In this document: positions 35,333-42,933 of the stretch, one piece after another
Numbering within the stretch: the stretch's first letter is position 1
Layout: each line of letters starts with the position of its first letter
DNA from: Gemmatimonadota bacterium
Lineage (GTDB): Bacteria; Gemmatimonadota; Gemmatimonadetes; Longimicrobiales; Gaopeijiaceae
Assembly (NCBI GenBank): GCA_022822445.1
Contig: JAJEBR010000054.1
Location: forward strand, 129,015-193,014
Length of the DNA: 64,000 bases
Direction of reading: 5' to 3'
The notes under the pieces: model-generated
What the model saw: only the letters and a program-made list of their open reading frames with translations
Told to the model about the DNA's origin: nothing
The model's database searches: none
Translations under genes and position numbers: made by a program

Positions 35333-35369
35333 TTGCCGATGAAGCGGTGATGAAGTAATGATACATTAC
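35333..35369 (+). promoter_or_regulatory. Promoter overlapped by a perfect palindromic operator
   Basis: A sigma-70-like pair TTGCCG (35333-35338), 17-bp spacer and TAATGA (35356-35361) lies 60 bp before the binding-protein gene. The palindrome GTAATG-ATA-CATTAC (35355-35369, perfect 6-bp arms) covers the -10, which is the usual place for a repressor site. The surrounding bases are AT-rich compared with the region. Assignment of a regulator is inference. Confidence 0.45.
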
Positions 35370-35428
35370 CTAGTGAAAGAGTCCGTCATCACTGCGCAAC
35401 AGGCTGCCAAGACGCTTATGGAGCGCTG

Positions 35429-36826
35429 ATGGAGCATTCCAAGACAGATCCCGCCGGCGGGAATCCATCCCCGCCGACCGTCCCCAATCCCCCCGCGATC
35501 ACCCGCAGATCCCTGATCGGCTCCGGGCTCGCCGCGCTCTTCGGCGCGCCATTCGCAAAGTCGCTGAGTGGAGCAGACGGGGGCCTGGCTGGTGGCGGAT
35601 CGGCCGGGCGCCCTGCTGCACCCTACGTGCACCGCGGCCTCCGCCAGGACGACGAAATCGTCCTCGGCGTCTCGGCCGCCTTCTCCGGTCCCTCCCGCGG
35701 CCTCGGCACCGAGCTCTACCGTGGCTCCATGGCCTACTTCAACGAGCTCAACGAGAACGGCGGGGTGAACGGCCGCAGGATCGTCATGAAGCTCCTCGAC
35801 GACGGGTACCAGCCGGATCCGTGCGTCGCGAACACCATCGAGCTCATGCAGGACGAGCGCGTCTTCCTGCTCTTCAACTACGTGGGCACGCCGACCGTCA
35901 CCCGTGCGCTCCCGGTGCTCAAGACGTTCCGCGACCAGCAGGTCTTCCTCTTCTTCCCCTTCACCGGGGCGGAACCGCAGCGCGAGCCCCCGTACGACGA
36001 ATTCGCGTTCAACCTGCGGGCGTCCTACCGGCAGGAGACGGCCGGACTCGTCGACAATTTCGTGAACATCGGGCGGCGGCGGGTCGCCGTCTTCTACCAG
36101 AACGACGCCTACGGGCGGAGCGGCTGGGCGGGCGTCCGCGAGGCGCTGGCCCGCCACGGCGAAACCATCGCCGGCGAAGCCACCTACACCCGCGGGACCC
36201 AGTTCAGCGCGAGCATGCGCGAACAGGTGAACATCCTGCTGGACCGGTCTCCCGACGCCGTGATCTGCATCGGCGCCTACCAGGCCTGCGGTGCCTTCGC
36301 GCGCGACGCCGTCGATCTGGGACTGCACATTCCGGTCGCCAACGTGTCCTTCGTGGGGAGCGAGAACATGCTCCAGCTCCTTCAGGAGGGACGCCCTGAT
36401 CCGAACTCCCACACCCGGTGGCTCGTCAACTCGCAGGTCGTACCGAGCTACGCGGACACCTCGCTGCCGGCGGTGCAGGAGTACGGCGAGCTGATGGAGC
36501 GCTACGATCCCCGACCCCCGGACGACGTGGAGAGGATCACCCCGAACGAACCGTACGAGACGTTTCCGCAGAGCTTCGTCAGCCTCGAGGGCTTCGTGAA
36601 TGCGAAGCTGATCGCCGAAATCATCCGGCGGATGGGGGACGACCCGCAGCGGTCCGGGATCGAGGAGGCGGTCTTCAACGTGCGCAACTACGACCTCGGC
36701 GTCGGTGAGCGGGTGTCCTTCGGACCGAATCGCCGCCAGGGTCTGCAACGTGTCTACTACACGGTCGTCGAGGGGGACCGCTTCGTCCCGCTGACCGACT
36801 GGGAAGCCAGCTTCGGCATGCCATGA
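35429..36826 (+). CDS. Tat-exported periplasmic solute-binding protein (Peripla_BP_6 type)
   Basis: A 465-residue type I periplasmic binding protein of the branched-chain amino acid/amide family. The signal is twin-arginine: ITRRSLIGSGLAALFGAPF. The mature fold shows the family's start EIVLGVSAAFSGPSRGLGTE, the NENGGVNGRRI loop, VFLLFNYVGTPT, and VAVFYQNDAYGRSGW. Substrate residues cannot be fixed. No ABC permease or ATPase gene follows. Instead the next genes are a HAMP-domain sensor (ATGA overlap) and an MFS transporter, so it probably presents a ligand to the sensor rather than to an ABC importer. The Tat route suggests folding or cofactor binding before export. Confidence 0.8.
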   Translation: MEHSKTDPAGGNPSPPTVPNPPAITRRSLIGSGLAALFGAPFAKSLSGADGGLAGGGSAGRPAAPYVHRGLRQDDEIVLGVSAAFSGPSRGLGTELYRGSMAYFNELNENGGVNGRRIVMKLLDDGYQPDPCVANTIELMQDERVFLLFNYVGTPTVTRALPVLKTFRDQQVFLFFPFTGAEPQREPPYDEFAFNLRASYRQETAGLVDNFVNIGRRRVAVFYQNDAYGRSGWAGVREALARHGETIAGEATYTRGTQFSASMREQVNILLDRSPDAVICIGAYQACGAFARDAVDLGLHIPVANVSFVGSENMLQLLQEGRPDPNSHTRWLVNSQVVPSYADTSLPAVQEYGELMERYDPRPPDDVERITPNEPYETFPQSFVSLEGFVNAKLIAEIIRRMGDDPQRSGIEEAVFNVRNYDLGVGERVSFGPNRRQGLQRVYYTVVEGDRFVPLTDWEASFGMP

Positions 36827-37539
36827 GAGTCCATAAGCTCTTCCGCAAGACCCGCTTCTCCTTCTTCGCCCTCTTCGGGGTCATCGTTCTCTCCGTCTCC
36901 TTCCTTTCGATCAGGACCGTTTCGCGGGAACTGGAAGTCGAGTACGTGAGCAACAGCCGCAGCATCGCGAAGAACATCGCGGACTCGAGCGTGGACATCC
37001 TGCTGAACCGCAATCTGGCCACGCTTCAGTCGCTTATCGACCAGTTCGTGCAGATCGAGAGCATCCGGTACATCTACATCACCAGCGACACCGGCGAATT
37101 CCTCGCGCACACCTTCGTGCCCGGGATTCCCGACGAGATCCTCGCGAGCGATCCCTCCTCGACCGAGACCGTCGACAGGAGCCTGCCGGGGATGGGTGAA
37201 TTCATCGAGGTGGGCAGTCCGATCCTCTCCGGGGTGGCGGGCAACGTGCACGTCGGCATGGACGAGGAGCTGCTCAGACTCAAGATCCAGCGGGCCGTCG
37301 GACAGCAGATGTACCTCTTCGGCATCATCCTCGTGATCGGCACGCTCCTCTCGTTCTGGTTCGTGAGCTTTTCGGCCAGACCGCTGGCGGACCTGATGTC
37401 GCTCGCGGTCAAACTGGCGGGCGACGGAAAAGCCACCGGCGAAGAGGACGTGCTCGGGCGGGACGACGAGGTGGGTGAACTGGCCCGCCTGTTCACGCAC
37501 GTGGCCGACGGATCCGCACGGGGCGACGAGGGAAGGTAG
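36823..37539 (+). CDS. Membrane sensor with periplasmic domain and HAMP, no output domain
   Basis: A 238-residue protein that starts in an ATGA overlap with the binding-protein gene. It has a transmembrane helix (about 12-32), a periplasmic domain of about 130 residues (LEVEYVSNSRSIAKNIADSS to VHVGMDEELLRL), a second helix (about 162-185) and a HAMP segment (ARPLADLMSLAVKLAGDGKA, then GRDDEVGELARLFTHVAD). The chain then stops after a short polar tail. A histidine kinase, cyclase or chemoreceptor module would normally follow HAMP. No such module is found in any frame before the MFS gene begins 4 bp later. It may pair with a separate kinase, or modulate the transporter directly. Confidence 0.75.
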   Translation: MRVHKLFRKTRFSFFALFGVIVLSVSFLSIRTVSRELEVEYVSNSRSIAKNIADSSVDILLNRNLATLQSLIDQFVQIESIRYIYITSDTGEFLAHTFVPGIPDEILASDPSSTETVDRSLPGMGEFIEVGSPILSGVAGNVHVGMDEELLRLKIQRAVGQQMYLFGIILVIGTLLSFWFVSFSARPLADLMSLAVKLAGDGKATGEEDVLGRDDEVGELARLFTHVADGSARGDEGR

Positions 37540-37542
37540 ACG

Positions 37543-38838
37543 ATGCCGCGGCCCGGTGTGGGCGTGCCAAGGAGTGTCATCGCGATCTGCTGTACCATGC
37601 TGCAGATGTGTCTGGGGACGGTTTACGCATGGAGCTTCTTCCAGACCATGCTCGCGCGGCAGTACGGGTGGACGCACACGGAGACGGTCCTGGCCTTCTG
37701 CCTGGCCATCTTCTTCCTCGGCATTTCGGCGGGGTGGTCCGGCCAGCTGCTGCCACGGTTCGGGCCCAGGGCGCTCGCGCTGGCCGGCAGCGTACTGTTT
37801 TCGCTGGGCTACGTGGTCGCGAGCTTCGCTTTGCGCCTCGACTACAGCCTGCTCTTCTACGTCGGCTACGGCGTGATCGGTGGAATCGGGATCGGGATGG
37901 GTTACGTGACCCCGGTGGTGACCGTGGCGAAGTGGTTCCCGGACAAGCGGGGGCTGGCAACGGGTATCGTGGTGATGGGTTTCGGCATCGGCGCGCTCCT
38001 GCTCAGCAAGATCCTCGCGCCGTTTCTCGTGGTGCGGGCGGACGGGGATCTCGCGTCCGTGTTCATGTGGCTGGGCGTGGTGTTCGCGTGCATCCTGATT
38101 CCGTGCAGCCTGATGCTGCGGAACCCGGAGGAGGAGGTGGTGGTGCACAAGCGGAAACCGCCGGAGTCGGCCCTTCCCTACCTGACAACCGGCAACTTCG
38201 CCGTCCTCTGGATCGTTTTCTTCTTCAACATAGCGGCGGGAATCTCGGTCATCAGCTTCCAGTCCGAGCTCCTGCAGGAGGTCTGGGGCCTGGCCGACCC
38301 GTCGATCTCACCGGCCATGCTGGCCGAGTACGGGGCCACGCTGATCGCCGTGAGTTCGGTCTGCAACGGGGTGGGCCGCATCATCTGGGCCTGGCTGTCG
38401 GACCGCTTCGGGCGGGTGGCGGTCTTCAGAATCCTGCTCGGCAGCCAGATGATCGTCTTCGGTCTGCTGATGTCCGAGACCAACCCCTGGATCTTCTCGA
38501 TCCTGGTCTGCTACGTGCTGCTCTGCTTCGGCGGCGGCTTCGCCACGATGCCGTCGTTCATTCTGGACGTCTTCGGATCGCGCAACATGTCGAAGATCTA
38601 CGGCACGATACTTACCGCCTGGGCCGCCGCCGGGATCTGCGGCCCGCTCTTCGTGGGCTACCTCAAGGATGTCTACCCCGACCGCGCCGTCATGTACTGC
38701 TTCCTGATCGGGATCCTGATGCTGGGCGCGGGCTACGTGTTCTCGTTCCTGCTCGACAACGACCGCATGCGGCTGGGGCGGCCTACGCTGGCGCAGACGC
38801 TGGAGCGGCACGGGATTGTGGCGGCTGGTGAGGGGTAG
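37543..38838 (+). CDS. MFS transporter, oxalate/formate antiporter (OFA) family
   Basis: A 431-residue twelve-helix major facilitator. The family signature GVIGGIGIGMGYVTPVVTVA with WFPDKRGLATGIVVMGFGIG identifies the OFA group, which moves oxalate, formate, lactate, pyruvate and related monocarboxylates. A central cytoplasmic loop (about 190-215) and a conserved second-half WLSDRFGR motif are present. It begins 4 bp after the HAMP sensor gene, and the NarL-type regulator follows 40 bp later. The cluster reads as ligand binding, sensing, transport and regulation of one small organic acid, by inference. Confidence 0.85.
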   Translation: MPRPGVGVPRSVIAICCTMLQMCLGTVYAWSFFQTMLARQYGWTHTETVLAFCLAIFFLGISAGWSGQLLPRFGPRALALAGSVLFSLGYVVASFALRLDYSLLFYVGYGVIGGIGIGMGYVTPVVTVAKWFPDKRGLATGIVVMGFGIGALLLSKILAPFLVVRADGDLASVFMWLGVVFACILIPCSLMLRNPEEEVVVHKRKPPESALPYLTTGNFAVLWIVFFFNIAAGISVISFQSELLQEVWGLADPSISPAMLAEYGATLIAVSSVCNGVGRIIWAWLSDRFGRVAVFRILLGSQMIVFGLLMSETNPWIFSILVCYVLLCFGGGFATMPSFILDVFGSRNMSKIYGTILTAWAAAGICGPLFVGYLKDVYPDRAVMYCFLIGILMLGAGYVFSFLLDNDRMRLGRPTLAQTLERHGIVAAGEG

Positions 38839-38877
38839 GGGCGGACCGGACGCGAACGGGCCGCGTGGGTGCCAGCC

Positions 38878-39615
38878 ATGACGGGCCGCGAGTCCGTTGT
38901 CCTGGCCGGATCCAGCCAGCTCCTGCTGATCGGCATCAAGCAGGTCGTGGAGGCGACGGATCGCTTCGAAGTCGTGAGGCAGGCCCACGCGAGTGAGTTA
39001 GCCCTGACCCTGGCCCGGCAACTGAGGCCCGACTACGTGATACTTGACGAAACAGAACGATCACATAGGACAATTGAAGAAGAAGCGGGGGTGATAGACA
39101 CCTTGCATGGGTTAGGCAAACTATCCAAGCCGCCCGGCGTGCTTGTGGTTGTGGCACGGGATCAGTTCCGGCTTGTCCAGGAACTGCGGCGGGCAGGATG
39201 CCGGGCGTGTGTGTCCAATCGCTCCGCCGACACCGTGGTCAGGGCATTGGACATGCTGTCGCTGGGGCGGGAGTTCTTGCCGGAGTGGAGGAACGCGCGA
39301 CGCCGGGAACACGCACGCGGCACCTCCCGCCCGAGCAGCCTCTCCGAGGGTCTCAACCGGAACGAGGTCCGGATTCTGGCTCTCATGGCGCGCGGCTACA
39401 CCTCAAAGGAGATCGCCCCGAGGCTCGACTTGGCGGCGGGCACGGTCAACAACTACCGCGCGAGCATCAGGGCGAAGCTCGGCACGGCCACTCATGCGGA
39501 GCTGCGGCGGGCCGCACGTGCGGCGGGACTGCTCGATCCCCCCGGCGGTCACGGAACCGGGGGCGAGCGGGAAAGGGGATCGGCCCCCGAGCACGGAACC
39601 CGGACTGGCCGCTGA
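38878..39615 (+). CDS. NarL/FixJ-type regulator with atypical receiver
   Basis: A 245-residue protein with an N-terminal receiver-like domain and a C-terminal LuxR-type helix-turn-helix. The HTH is clear: LNRNEVRILALMARGYTSKE followed by IAPRLDLAAGTVNNYRASIRAKLG. The receiver keeps the phospho-Asp position (DYVILDETERSH, Asp near 56). It lacks the N-terminal acidic pair, because VVLAGSSQLLLIGIK stands where DD is expected. It may therefore be phosphorylated poorly or respond otherwise. The C-terminal tail is glycine-rich and basic. It lies 40 bp after the OFA transporter and is the obvious candidate to regulate the cluster. ATG 38878 is used; GTG 38869 is possible. Confidence 0.75.
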   Translation: MTGRESVVLAGSSQLLLIGIKQVVEATDRFEVVRQAHASELALTLARQLRPDYVILDETERSHRTIEEEAGVIDTLHGLGKLSKPPGVLVVVARDQFRLVQELRRAGCRACVSNRSADTVVRALDMLSLGREFLPEWRNARRREHARGTSRPSSLSEGLNRNEVRILALMARGYTSKEIAPRLDLAAGTVNNYRASIRAKLGTATHAELRRAARAAGLLDPPGGHGTGGERERGSAPEHGTRTGR

Positions 39616-39728
39616 CCCGTGCTTCCCCTCGTCCGGGCCCAGGCCAGGAGCCATTCGGGCGGTGGTAGCGCCCGCCGGTGTCGGCCGCGCTCCCTGCTTC
39701 CCGAGAGTTTGTCAAGGTTCGTGACGAA

Positions 39729-39786
39729 CGTGAGGAAGATCACGGTACTGTGAGAAAGTATCACAGAGGACGTGACAAGTATCACC
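39729..39786. promoter_or_regulatory. Tandem array of CRP/FNR-like palindromes
   Basis: Three inverted repeats with GTGA and TCAC arms follow each other: GTGA-N6-TCAC at 39730-39743, GTGA-N7-TCAC at 39750-39764 (with outer T and A, TGTGA...TCACA) and GTGA-N6-TCAC at 39772-39785. Starts are 20 and 22 bp apart, about two helical turns, so all face one side of the helix. The arms match the CRP/FNR-family half-site TGTGA. A partial GTGAC lies at 39721. Confidence 0.55.
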
Positions 39787-39833
39787 GCGACCATGAGAAA
39801 AATGGCCTGTTTCCGGGGTAGGCGAGTCGCCTC

Positions 39834-40187
39834 GTGCAGAGGTGCGTGCCCGAGCCTCTGCTACGCACTCACCGGAGTGCCCCGACAATCACCGTGGGGA
39901 CCATGGCGGGACTCAAGGCTGCGGTGTCGTCAATCCAGGATTACGTCGTGCTTAGGACCGGGGAGGTCCTCGTCCTCGGTGCTCTGAGCGTTGGTGACGA
40001 CGATCACAGATCCATCGAGTTGTATGGACGGGATGGTGCCTTGATCCAGGCGTGGGAGTTGCCCATTCGCCACGCTGTGGGCAGATTCGACCCACGGGAT
40101 CCAGCGCAACTGTTGCTTTATCGCGCCCGTGCGAGGGGGGAAGGGTTGAAATTGGTCCGGCTCCGGGGCGAGGGATACCCACGATAG
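39834..40187 (+). pseudogene. Fragment of a beta-propeller protein
   Basis: A frame of 117 codons from GTG 39834 (ATG 39903 is internal). From about residue 30 on, the peptide reads like one propeller blade and a half: VLRTGEVLVLGALS, IELYGRDGALIQAWELP and LKLVRLRGEG. There is no signal peptide, and the rest of a propeller (about 300 residues) is missing. It sits directly downstream of the CRP-like array and 30 bp upstream of a complete propeller lipoprotein, so it may be the remains of an ancestral copy. A short functional protein cannot be excluded. Confidence 0.35.
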
Positions 40188-40217
40188 GTTATTGCATTCG
40201 GCTGAAGGAGGTACACA

Positions 40218-41477
40218 ATGAGTGCGCAGTGTCAGGTGGATCTGGTTCCTGCGGCAATAGCGTGGCCTCCCCGGAGGGCTGCTGGTCGAGCTGTGGGTCT
40301 GATTGCCCAGTCGTTGCTGATCGCCTCCTGTGGCCCGGTCGACCGGCCAGCCGGTGACGATGTGGCCGCGCGCGACAGCGCGGGCGTACGGATAGCGCAG
40401 CACACATGGGCGCAGATTCAAGCGCTGCCACAACGGCGAGTAGACGATGAGCCGGCGGTGCATTTGGGTGCCGCTGTTGATGCATCGGGGCCGTATGTTT
40501 TCAGCGGTATCGTCGGCGCAGCGCGGCTCCGCGACGGGACCCTGGTGGTGGCGGACGCTGGCTCCGGTGAGCTTCGGGCGTTCAGCGGGCTTGGGGAACA
40601 TTTGGGAACCTGGGGGAGAGAGGGCGAGGGACCCGGAGAGTTCACAGGCTTCTGGGGGATGGGAAGGTTGCCCGGAGACTCGCTCGTCGTATGGGATCTT
40701 GGGCTCAGCAGGTTGTCTGTCTTCGGCCCGCAGGGCAGGGTTGGCAGAATTGCGACAATAATGGGAGCCGGCAGCCGGAGCCTTGTAGGAGTTCTTGAGA
40801 GCGGCGTACTTCTTGCGTTGATACCGACCTCAGACATTTCCGATCTCTCCCGCGAGGGGTATCAAGACGTTACCCATCGCCACGAGATTCGCGATTGGGA
40901 GGGGAGCGTCATGGCAATGCTGCGCCCGCATACACTTAGGCGGCGCTACGGGGTACGTAGGGACGGGTCAATGGTGGTCGCGGACATTCCATTCTCTTCC
41001 AGGGTCGTGGCCGCGGTGTGGGGCGAGTTGGCTGTGGTGGCTCCGAACGAGAGATATGATATCCTGGGGTATGGTGAGGACGGATCGCTCAAGCGCATCA
41101 TACGCGTGGAACGTCCGCCGAGACGGGTTGGTGCGAACGACGTAGAAGCGTATTGGCGCGACCGGGACTCGCGGCGTGGGCAGCCTTCGCGCACCGAAAG
41201 GACGTTGCGGCAAGAGATCCCGCCGTCGGCGTTCATGCCGGCGTTTTCTTCGATAGTCGGCGATGGGACGGGACAGCTATGGGTGCAGGACATGCATGTA
41301 CCGGGAAGTGAGTGGCAGCACTGGACGGTGTTTGATGCCGCAGGGAGTGGAGTAAGCCGGATTCAGGTCCCGGGAGGACTAAATGTGTTGGACGTGGGCC
41401 AGGATCATGTACTTGGAACAATGACGGGTGAAATGGGTGTGCAGTCCGTGGCGCTCTTTAGGATCCTGCCGAGTTGA
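40218..41477 (+). CDS. 6-bladed beta-propeller lipoprotein
   Basis: A 419-residue lipoprotein from ATG 40218 with an ideal AAGGAGG site. The signal ends in the lipobox LLIASC (Cys near 39), so the mature protein is lipid-anchored. Blades are visible as repeated strands: ARLRDGTLVVADAGSGELRA, WGREGEGPGEFTGFWG, SLVVWDLGLSRLSVF, and a late block WVQDMHVPGSEWQHWTVFD. The G-x-G-P-G-E-F motif links it to 32494-33777 and 51201-52490. GC content is lower here than in flanking genes, with many less common codons, which may mean recent arrival. Function unknown. CRP-like sites lie 430 bp upstream. Confidence 0.75.
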   Translation: MSAQCQVDLVPAAIAWPPRRAAGRAVGLIAQSLLIASCGPVDRPAGDDVAARDSAGVRIAQHTWAQIQALPQRRVDDEPAVHLGAAVDASGPYVFSGIVGAARLRDGTLVVADAGSGELRAFSGLGEHLGTWGREGEGPGEFTGFWGMGRLPGDSLVVWDLGLSRLSVFGPQGRVGRIATIMGAGSRSLVGVLESGVLLALIPTSDISDLSREGYQDVTHRHEIRDWEGSVMAMLRPHTLRRRYGVRRDGSMVVADIPFSSRVVAAVWGELAVVAPNERYDILGYGEDGSLKRIIRVERPPRRVGANDVEAYWRDRDSRRGQPSRTERTLRQEIPPSAFMPAFSSIVGDGTGQLWVQDMHVPGSEWQHWTVFDAAGSGVSRIQVPGGLNVLDVGQDHVLGTMTGEMGVQSVALFRILPS

Positions 41478-41487
41478 GAGGAAACGC

Positions 41488-41655
41488 GTGAAGTTGTCGG
41501 TCTCGCGTTAGCGTTGTGTGCTTCGCTGGCGCTTGCTGCCTGCTCCAGTGACGAAGCGTTCACGCCGCCCGGTGACACCTTTGTTACCGCCAACGCGGCC
41601 TTTCGGTGCGTCCCAGAGACGACTGTACATAATCTCTGGATCTCAGTGTTTCACG
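41488..41655 (+). pseudogene. 5' relic of a small lipoprotein gene
   Basis: AGAGGA (41477-41482) and GTG 41488 are followed by a frame that stops after seven codons. One base of shift opens the reading VVGLALALCASLALAACSSD, a textbook lipoprotein signal with lipobox LAAC, then EAFTPPGDTFVTANAAF. The frame runs on into the antisense of ilvA without any further recognisable protein. A single-base indel plus loss of the 3' part would explain this. Alternatively translation starts at TTG 41514 in the open frame and gives a short lipoprotein. Confidence 0.4.
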
Positions 41656-41661
41656 CCCCCC

Positions 41662-42912
41662 TCACAGCACCTCGTCCACCTGGTGCCCCAGCTCCCGAAT
41701 CTTCTCCACGATCGCCGCAACATTCTCGCGCCCCCGACTCTCGATCTTCATCTCGATCCCGACCTTGCCGACGGCGATATCGCCGAAGGCGCGTGTGTGC
41801 TCGATGTGCAGCACGTTGGCCCCCTCGATCGCGACGACGGCGGTGACCTCGTTGAGGTACCCGGGGCGGTCGCGCACGACCACCGACAGGCTGGCCAGGC
41901 GGCCGTCCTCCCAGAGGCCGCGGTCGATGATGCGCGACACCATGTTCATGTCGATGTTGCCGCCCGAGAGGATGCACACGGCGGTGTCGGTGGGGCTGAG
42001 GCGGACCTTCCCTTCCAGGATCGCGGCCACGCCCACCGCCCCCGCTCCCTCCACCACCAGCTTCTCGCGCTCCAGCAGGAAGAAGATCGCGCGGATGATC
42101 TCTTCCTCGCTCACCAGCACCACGTCGTCGGCGAGGGCCTGCAGGTGCGGGAAGGTGAGGTCGCCGATCTGCTTGACCGCGATCCCGTCGGCGAGCGTGT
42201 CGGACATCTCCATGTGGGTGGGCTGACCGGCCTCCAGCGACCGCACCGCGCCGGGTGAGGCTTCCGCCTCGACGCCGATGATCCGGACATCCGGGCGCCG
42301 CGCCTTGACGGCCGTCGCCACCCCCGAGATCATCCCGCCGCCCCCGAGCGGCACCACGACGACGCTGACGTCGGGGATCTGCTCGAGGATCTCCAGCCCC
42401 ATCGTGCCCTGGCCGGCCATCACGGCCAGGTCGTCGAAGGCGTGCACGAGGGTGAGGCCCTCCTCGGCGATGAGGCGCTCGACCAGCGCCATCCCGTCCG
42501 ACAGCGTTTCGCCGGTCTGGATGACGCGGGCGCCGCTCGCGCGGGTGTTGGTGACCTTGATGAGCGGCGCCGTATCGGGCATGACAATCGTGCAGGGGAT
42601 GCGCAGCCGCGCGGCGTGCCGGGCGAGCGCCTGGGCGTGGTTCCCGGCGCTGGCCGCGATCACCCCGGCCTCCCGTTGCGCGCGCGATAGAAGAAGCAGC
42701 CGGTTGAGCGATCCCCGGTCCTTGAACGACCCCGTGCGCTGCCTCAGTTCGGCCTTGAGGTGTACTCGGCAGCCAGCGGCGGTCTCCAGCGGAAACGACT
42801 CGGGGCAGCCGGTCCGCACGATGTCCGGGGCGATCCGGTCGCGGGCGGCCTCGATGTCGGCGGCGGTGAGCACGGTGCCAGGTGCGCCGGGATGTTCAGC
42901 CGCGGCGGGCAT
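41662..42912 (-). CDS. ilvA: Threonine ammonia-lyase (threonine dehydratase)
   Basis: Converts threonine to 2-oxobutanoate, the first step to isoleucine or in threonine breakdown. The 416-residue chain has the PLP lysine block (TGSFKDRGS), the Ser/Asn loop SAGNHAQALA, the phosphate-binding glycine loop PLGGGGMISG, and the late CILSGGNIDMN segment. One ACT domain occupies residues about 330-416 (LSVVVRDRPGYLNEVTAVVA). The single ACT domain and 416 length resemble the shorter catabolic-type enzymes more than the 500-residue biosynthetic IlvA with two ACT-like domains. No other ilv gene is near. sucA lies 21 bp upstream on the same strand. Confidence 0.85.
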   Translation of the reverse strand: MPAAAEHPGAPGTVLTAADIEAARDRIAPDIVRTGCPESFPLETAAGCRVHLKAELRQRTGSFKDRGSLNRLLLLSRAQREAGVIAASAGNHAQALARHAARLRIPCTIVMPDTAPLIKVTNTRASGARVIQTGETLSDGMALVERLIAEEGLTLVHAFDDLAVMAGQGTMGLEILEQIPDVSVVVVPLGGGGMISGVATAVKARRPDVRIIGVEAEASPGAVRSLEAGQPTHMEMSDTLADGIAVKQIGDLTFPHLQALADDVVLVSEEEIIRAIFFLLEREKLVVEGAGAVGVAAILEGKVRLSPTDTAVCILSGGNIDMNMVSRIIDRGLWEDGRLASLSVVVRDRPGYLNEVTAVVAIEGANVLHIEHTRAFGDIAVGKVGIEMKIESRGRENVAAIVEKIRELGHQVDEVL

Positions 42913-42933
42913 GCGAGGGTCGAGCTCCCCCGC

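Noticed and set aside
36823-37539. HAMP protein as a frameshifted histidine kinase
   Set aside because: No kinase motif (H-box, N, G1) is visible in any frame before the MFS gene starts at 37543, so a simple frameshift does not explain the short form.
39772-39987. 71-residue frame starting in the CRP-like array
   Set aside because: The start codon is part of the palindrome array and the peptide is Arg/Ser-rich without motif; the propeller-like fragment in another frame reads better.
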